DNA from: RBG-16-66-20 sp049651845
Lineage (GTDB): Bacteria; Pseudomonadota; Gammaproteobacteria; Burkholderiales; SG8-39
DNA: 16,699 bases
NCBI GenBank assembly: GCA_049651845.1
Contig: JBASCW010000105.1
Span: 1 to 16,699, forward strand
Reading direction: 5' to 3'
Part shown: piece by piece, positions 14,945 through 16,699 of the stretch
Numbering within the stretch: the stretch's first letter is position 1
Layout: each line of letters begins with the position of its first letter
Position numbers and translations under genes: made by a program
Notes under the pieces: generated by a model
The model's input: only the letters and a program-made list of their open reading frames with translations
Told to the model about the DNA's origin: nothing
Database searches by the model: none

Positions 14945-15697
14945 CTAGCGCAGGCTCGGCCAGGCGCTCAGGGCCCGTGAAATCGCCTCCACGGCGCCGG
15001 GCAGCATCGGCCCGAGCGCGAGCGCGCCGAGGATCAGGGTGGCAGGAAACCCGACCGCGAACAGGTTCAGCTGCGGCGCGGCGCGCGAGAGCACGCCGAG
15101 CGCGAGGTTGGCCAGGAGCAGCGCGGCCAGCGCCGGCAGCGCGATCGACAGCGCGAGCCGGAACATCTCGGCGCCGGCCGCGGCCACCGCCTTCAACCCG
15201 AGGCCGGTATCGAGCGGGGCGTCCACGGGCAGCGCGCGGAAGGATTCCATCAGGCCGCCGATCAAGAGCAGGTGGATGTCGAGCGCGAGGAACAGCAGCC
15301 CCGTGACGGTCGCGAGCAGGCTGCCGACCAGCGGGCTCTGCGTGGCGTTCTGCGGGTCGACGAAGAAGGCGAAGCCGAGGCCCATCTGTAGGCCGATCGC
15401 GTCGCCGGCGAGCTGCGCGGCGGCGAACACCAGCTGCAACAGCAGGCCGAGCGAGACGCCGATCAGCATCTCGCGCAGCGCATAGGCGAGCGCATGGGGC
15501 GAATCGAGCGGCACCGGCGCCGGCGCGAAGCTCGCGGCGACGAAGGCGAGGATCAGCGCCAGCGCGACGCGCATGCGGACCGGGATCGAGGCATGGCCCA
15601 GGACGGGCGCCGAGAAGATCGTGGCCATGATGCGGATGAACGGGAACAGCAGCGCGCCGGCCCAGGCCTGCAGCTGCCCCGAGGTGACTTCGATCAC
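14945..15697 (-). CDS. fliR: Flagellar export gate protein FliR
   Basis: This 250-residue polytopic membrane protein is slightly shorter than most FliR proteins (about 255-260). FliR features seen include the N-terminal LLFPFIRIMATIFSAPVLG, the helix EMLIGVSLGLLLQLVF, the GLQMGLGFAFFVDPQN segment and the Pro-rich cytoplasmic-side APQLNLFAVGFPATLILG near the C-terminus. With FliP and FliQ it forms the export channel (P5Q4R1) of the flagellar type III secretion system in the inner membrane. The start is GTG at 15697, 24 nt after the fliQ stop; no in-frame ATG or convincing Shine-Dalgarno was found closer. It is the last gene of the fliP-fliQ-fliR string; the decayed IS begins within 30 nt of its stop. 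No U-tract terminator is visible after it. Confidence 0.95.
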   Translation of the reverse strand: MIEVTSGQLQAWAGALLFPFIRIMATIFSAPVLGHASIPVRMRVALALILAFVAASFAPAPVPLDSPHALAYALREMLIGVSLGLLLQLVFAAAQLAGDAIGLQMGLGFAFFVDPQNATQSPLVGSLLATVTGLLFLALDIHLLLIGGLMESFRALPVDAPLDTGLGLKAVAAAGAEMFRLALSIALPALAALLLANLALGVLSRAAPQLNLFAVGFPATLILGALALGPMLPGAVEAISRALSAWPSLR

Positions 15698-15721
15698 GCG
15701 ATGCCGGCCATGCGTGCCGCG

Positions 15722-15994
15722 TCACCCGATCAGGGCGGGGATGTCGCCGAACAACCGCCGCACGTAATCGACGAGCAGCGCGAGCGCCCAGGGGCCGCTC
15801 AGGGCGAGCGCGGCGAACACCGCGATCAGTTTGGGGATGAAGGCGAGCGTCATCTCGTTGATCTGGGTGGCCGCCTGCAGCACGCTGACCACCAGGCCGG
15901 TGACCAGCGCGGCTCCCAGCGCGGGCGCCGAGGCGAGCAGCATGATCTGCAGCGCCTGCACCGCGATCGCGAGCACGCCCTCGGCGCTGGTCAT
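15722..15994 (-). CDS. fliQ: Flagellar export gate protein FliQ
   Basis: This 90-residue protein has two membrane helices (about residues 12-40 and 50-75). It shows the family pattern GLVVSVLQAATQINEMTLAF followed by IPKLIAVFAALAL, and the length is normal for FliQ. It packs around FliP/FliR in the flagellar type III export gate. The ATG at 15994 is 12 nt after the fliP stop, consistent with one transcript. The QAATQINEMTL motif is shared with injectisome homologues, but the fliP-fliQ-fliR context with a flagellar-type FliP supports the flagellar assignment. Confidence 0.96.
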   Translation of the reverse strand: MTSAEGVLAIAVQALQIMLLASAPALGAALVTGLVVSVLQAATQINEMTLAFIPKLIAVFAALALSGPWALALLVDYVRRLFGDIPALIG

Positions 15995-16006
15995 GGAATC
16001 AGGCGA

Positions 16007-16699
16007 TCACGTTCCGAAGCTCGCGACCAGCGAGCCGAGCAGCAGGTTCCAGCCGTCCACCAGCACGAACAGCATCAGCTTGAACGGCAGCGAGATCAGC
16101 ATCGGCGACATCATCATCATGCCCATCGAGGTGAGCACGCTCGCCACGATCATGTCGATCACGAGGAACGGCACGAAGATCAGGAAGCCGATCTGGAACG
16201 CGGTTTTCAGCTCGCTGGTGACGAACGCCGGCACCAGCACGCGCAGCGGCGCGGCTTCCGGCTTGAGCGGCGCCTCGCTGCGCGCCAGCCGCGAGAACAG
16301 GGCCAGGTCCGCGTCGCGGGTCTGGCGCAGCATGAACGCGCGCAGCGGCTTTTCGGCGCGCCCGAGCGCCTCGTTGAAGCTGATGCGGTTCTCCGTGTAG
16401 GGCTGATAGGCGTCGGCGTAGATGCGGTCGATGACCGGGCTCATCACCACCAGCGTGAGGAACAGCGCGAGTCCCACCAGCACCTGGTTGGGAGGCGAGC
16501 TCTGCGTACCGAGGGCGTGGCGCAGCAGCGACAGCACGATCACGATGCGCGTAAATCCGGTCATCAGCAGCAGCAGCGCGGGCAGGAAGGCGAGCGCCGA
16601 GAGCGCGAGCAGGGTCTGCACCGGCAGCGAATAGACCTGCCCGCCGCCCGGGGCGGGCGTGCTGGTGAACGCGGGCAGGTCCGCGGCCGCCGCGCCGCC
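16007..16699 (-). CDS. fliP: Flagellar export gate protein FliP (5' end missing)
   Basis: The frame is open to the window edge: 230 residues are visible and only the signal peptide and start are missing. The mature N-terminus (DLPAFTSTPAPGGGQVYSLP) is followed by the first helix with FLPALLLLMTGFTRIVIVLS. The hallmark LLRHALGTQSSPPNQVLVGL comes next; the PPNQ form with LALFLTLVVM is typical of flagellar FliP rather than injectisome SctR. A periplasmic loop and the C-terminal helix pair (AFQIGFLIFVPFLVIDMIVA, SMGMMMMSPMLISLPFKLML) complete it. The methionine-rich GMMMMSP is the FliP loop that gates the export pore. An internal GTG at 16621 should not be taken as the start, because conserved mature FliP sequence lies before it. 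Confidence 0.96.
   Translation of the reverse strand, partial: GGAAAADLPAFTSTPAPGGGQVYSLPVQTLLALSALAFLPALLLLMTGFTRIVIVLSLLRHALGTQSSPPNQVLVGLALFLTLVVMSPVIDRIYADAYQPYTENRISFNEALGRAEKPLRAFMLRQTRDADLALFSRLARSEAPLKPEAAPLRVLVPAFVTSELKTAFQIGFLIFVPFLVIDMIVASVLTSMGMMMMSPMLISLPFKLMLFVLVDGWNLLLGSLVASFGT

Noticed and set aside
16007..16621. FliP starting at the internal GTG 16621
   Set aside because: Conserved mature FliP residues (TSTPAPGGGQVYSLP) lie upstream in frame to the window edge, so the gene is truncated by the window rather than short.
1..16699. CRISPR array, tRNA, rRNA, retron, toxin-antitoxin or phage defence system
   Set aside because: No regularly spaced repeats, no cloverleaf or rRNA sequence and no reverse transcriptase, nuclease or toxin motifs were seen; the genes are signalling, one dead transposase and flagellar export.

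Overview
The window is GC-rich, densely coding DNA from a motile proteobacterium. Gene content and order (HDOD proteins, a periplasmic-sensor GGDEF protein, multi-PAS kinases and a fliP-fliQ-fliR string) fit Betaproteobacteria best. That placement is an inference from gene families; no rRNA or other taxonomic marker is present. Almost everything apart from one decayed insertion sequence and the flagellar genes is signal transduction.

Layout. At the left edge (+ strand) lie the 3' part of an HDOD protein fused to a C-terminal receiver domain and, 25 nt later, a small protein consisting only of a cyclic-nucleotide-binding fold. A convergent gene (- strand) encodes a membrane diguanylate cyclase with a periplasmic sensor, HAMP, PAS and GGDEF; its stop codon overlaps that of the cNMP gene. 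A 156-nt divergent intergenic region separates it from a second, stand-alone HDOD gene (+ strand). From 4452 to 13712 a minus-strand run reads, in transcription order: a broken membrane sensor kinase, a single-domain response regulator (coupled by an ATGA overlap), a 1443-residue soluble hybrid kinase with seven PAS-like domains, a GAF domain and a receiver, and a 958-residue membrane kinase with three PAS domains. From about 13.9 to 14.9 kb there is a remnant of an IS4/IS1634-type transposase that has lost its catalytic middle. The right edge holds fliP (partial), fliQ and fliR on the minus strand: the export gate of the flagellar type III secretion apparatus.

How the parts may work together (inference): the island combines c-di-GMP synthesis, a cyclic-nucleotide sensor, two HDOD scaffold-type proteins and a histidine kinase/receiver network next to flagellar genes, which suggests control of motility or surface behaviour. 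The two intact kinases share a nearly identical DHp-encoding DNA tract, so they are recent paralogues or have undergone gene conversion; only one carries its own receiver.

The most unusual stretch is 12.1-14.9 kb. The sensor kinase there carries a fragment of a receiver domain right after its second membrane helix and has lost the DNA between its DHp helix 1 and its ATPase N-box with a frame change. The neighbouring transposase shows the same kind of internal losses plus a one-base frameshift. Either this is a real hotspot of deletion and decay or it is an assembly problem; the sequence alone cannot tell. I did not find a convincing new defence, retron, CRISPR or RNA system.
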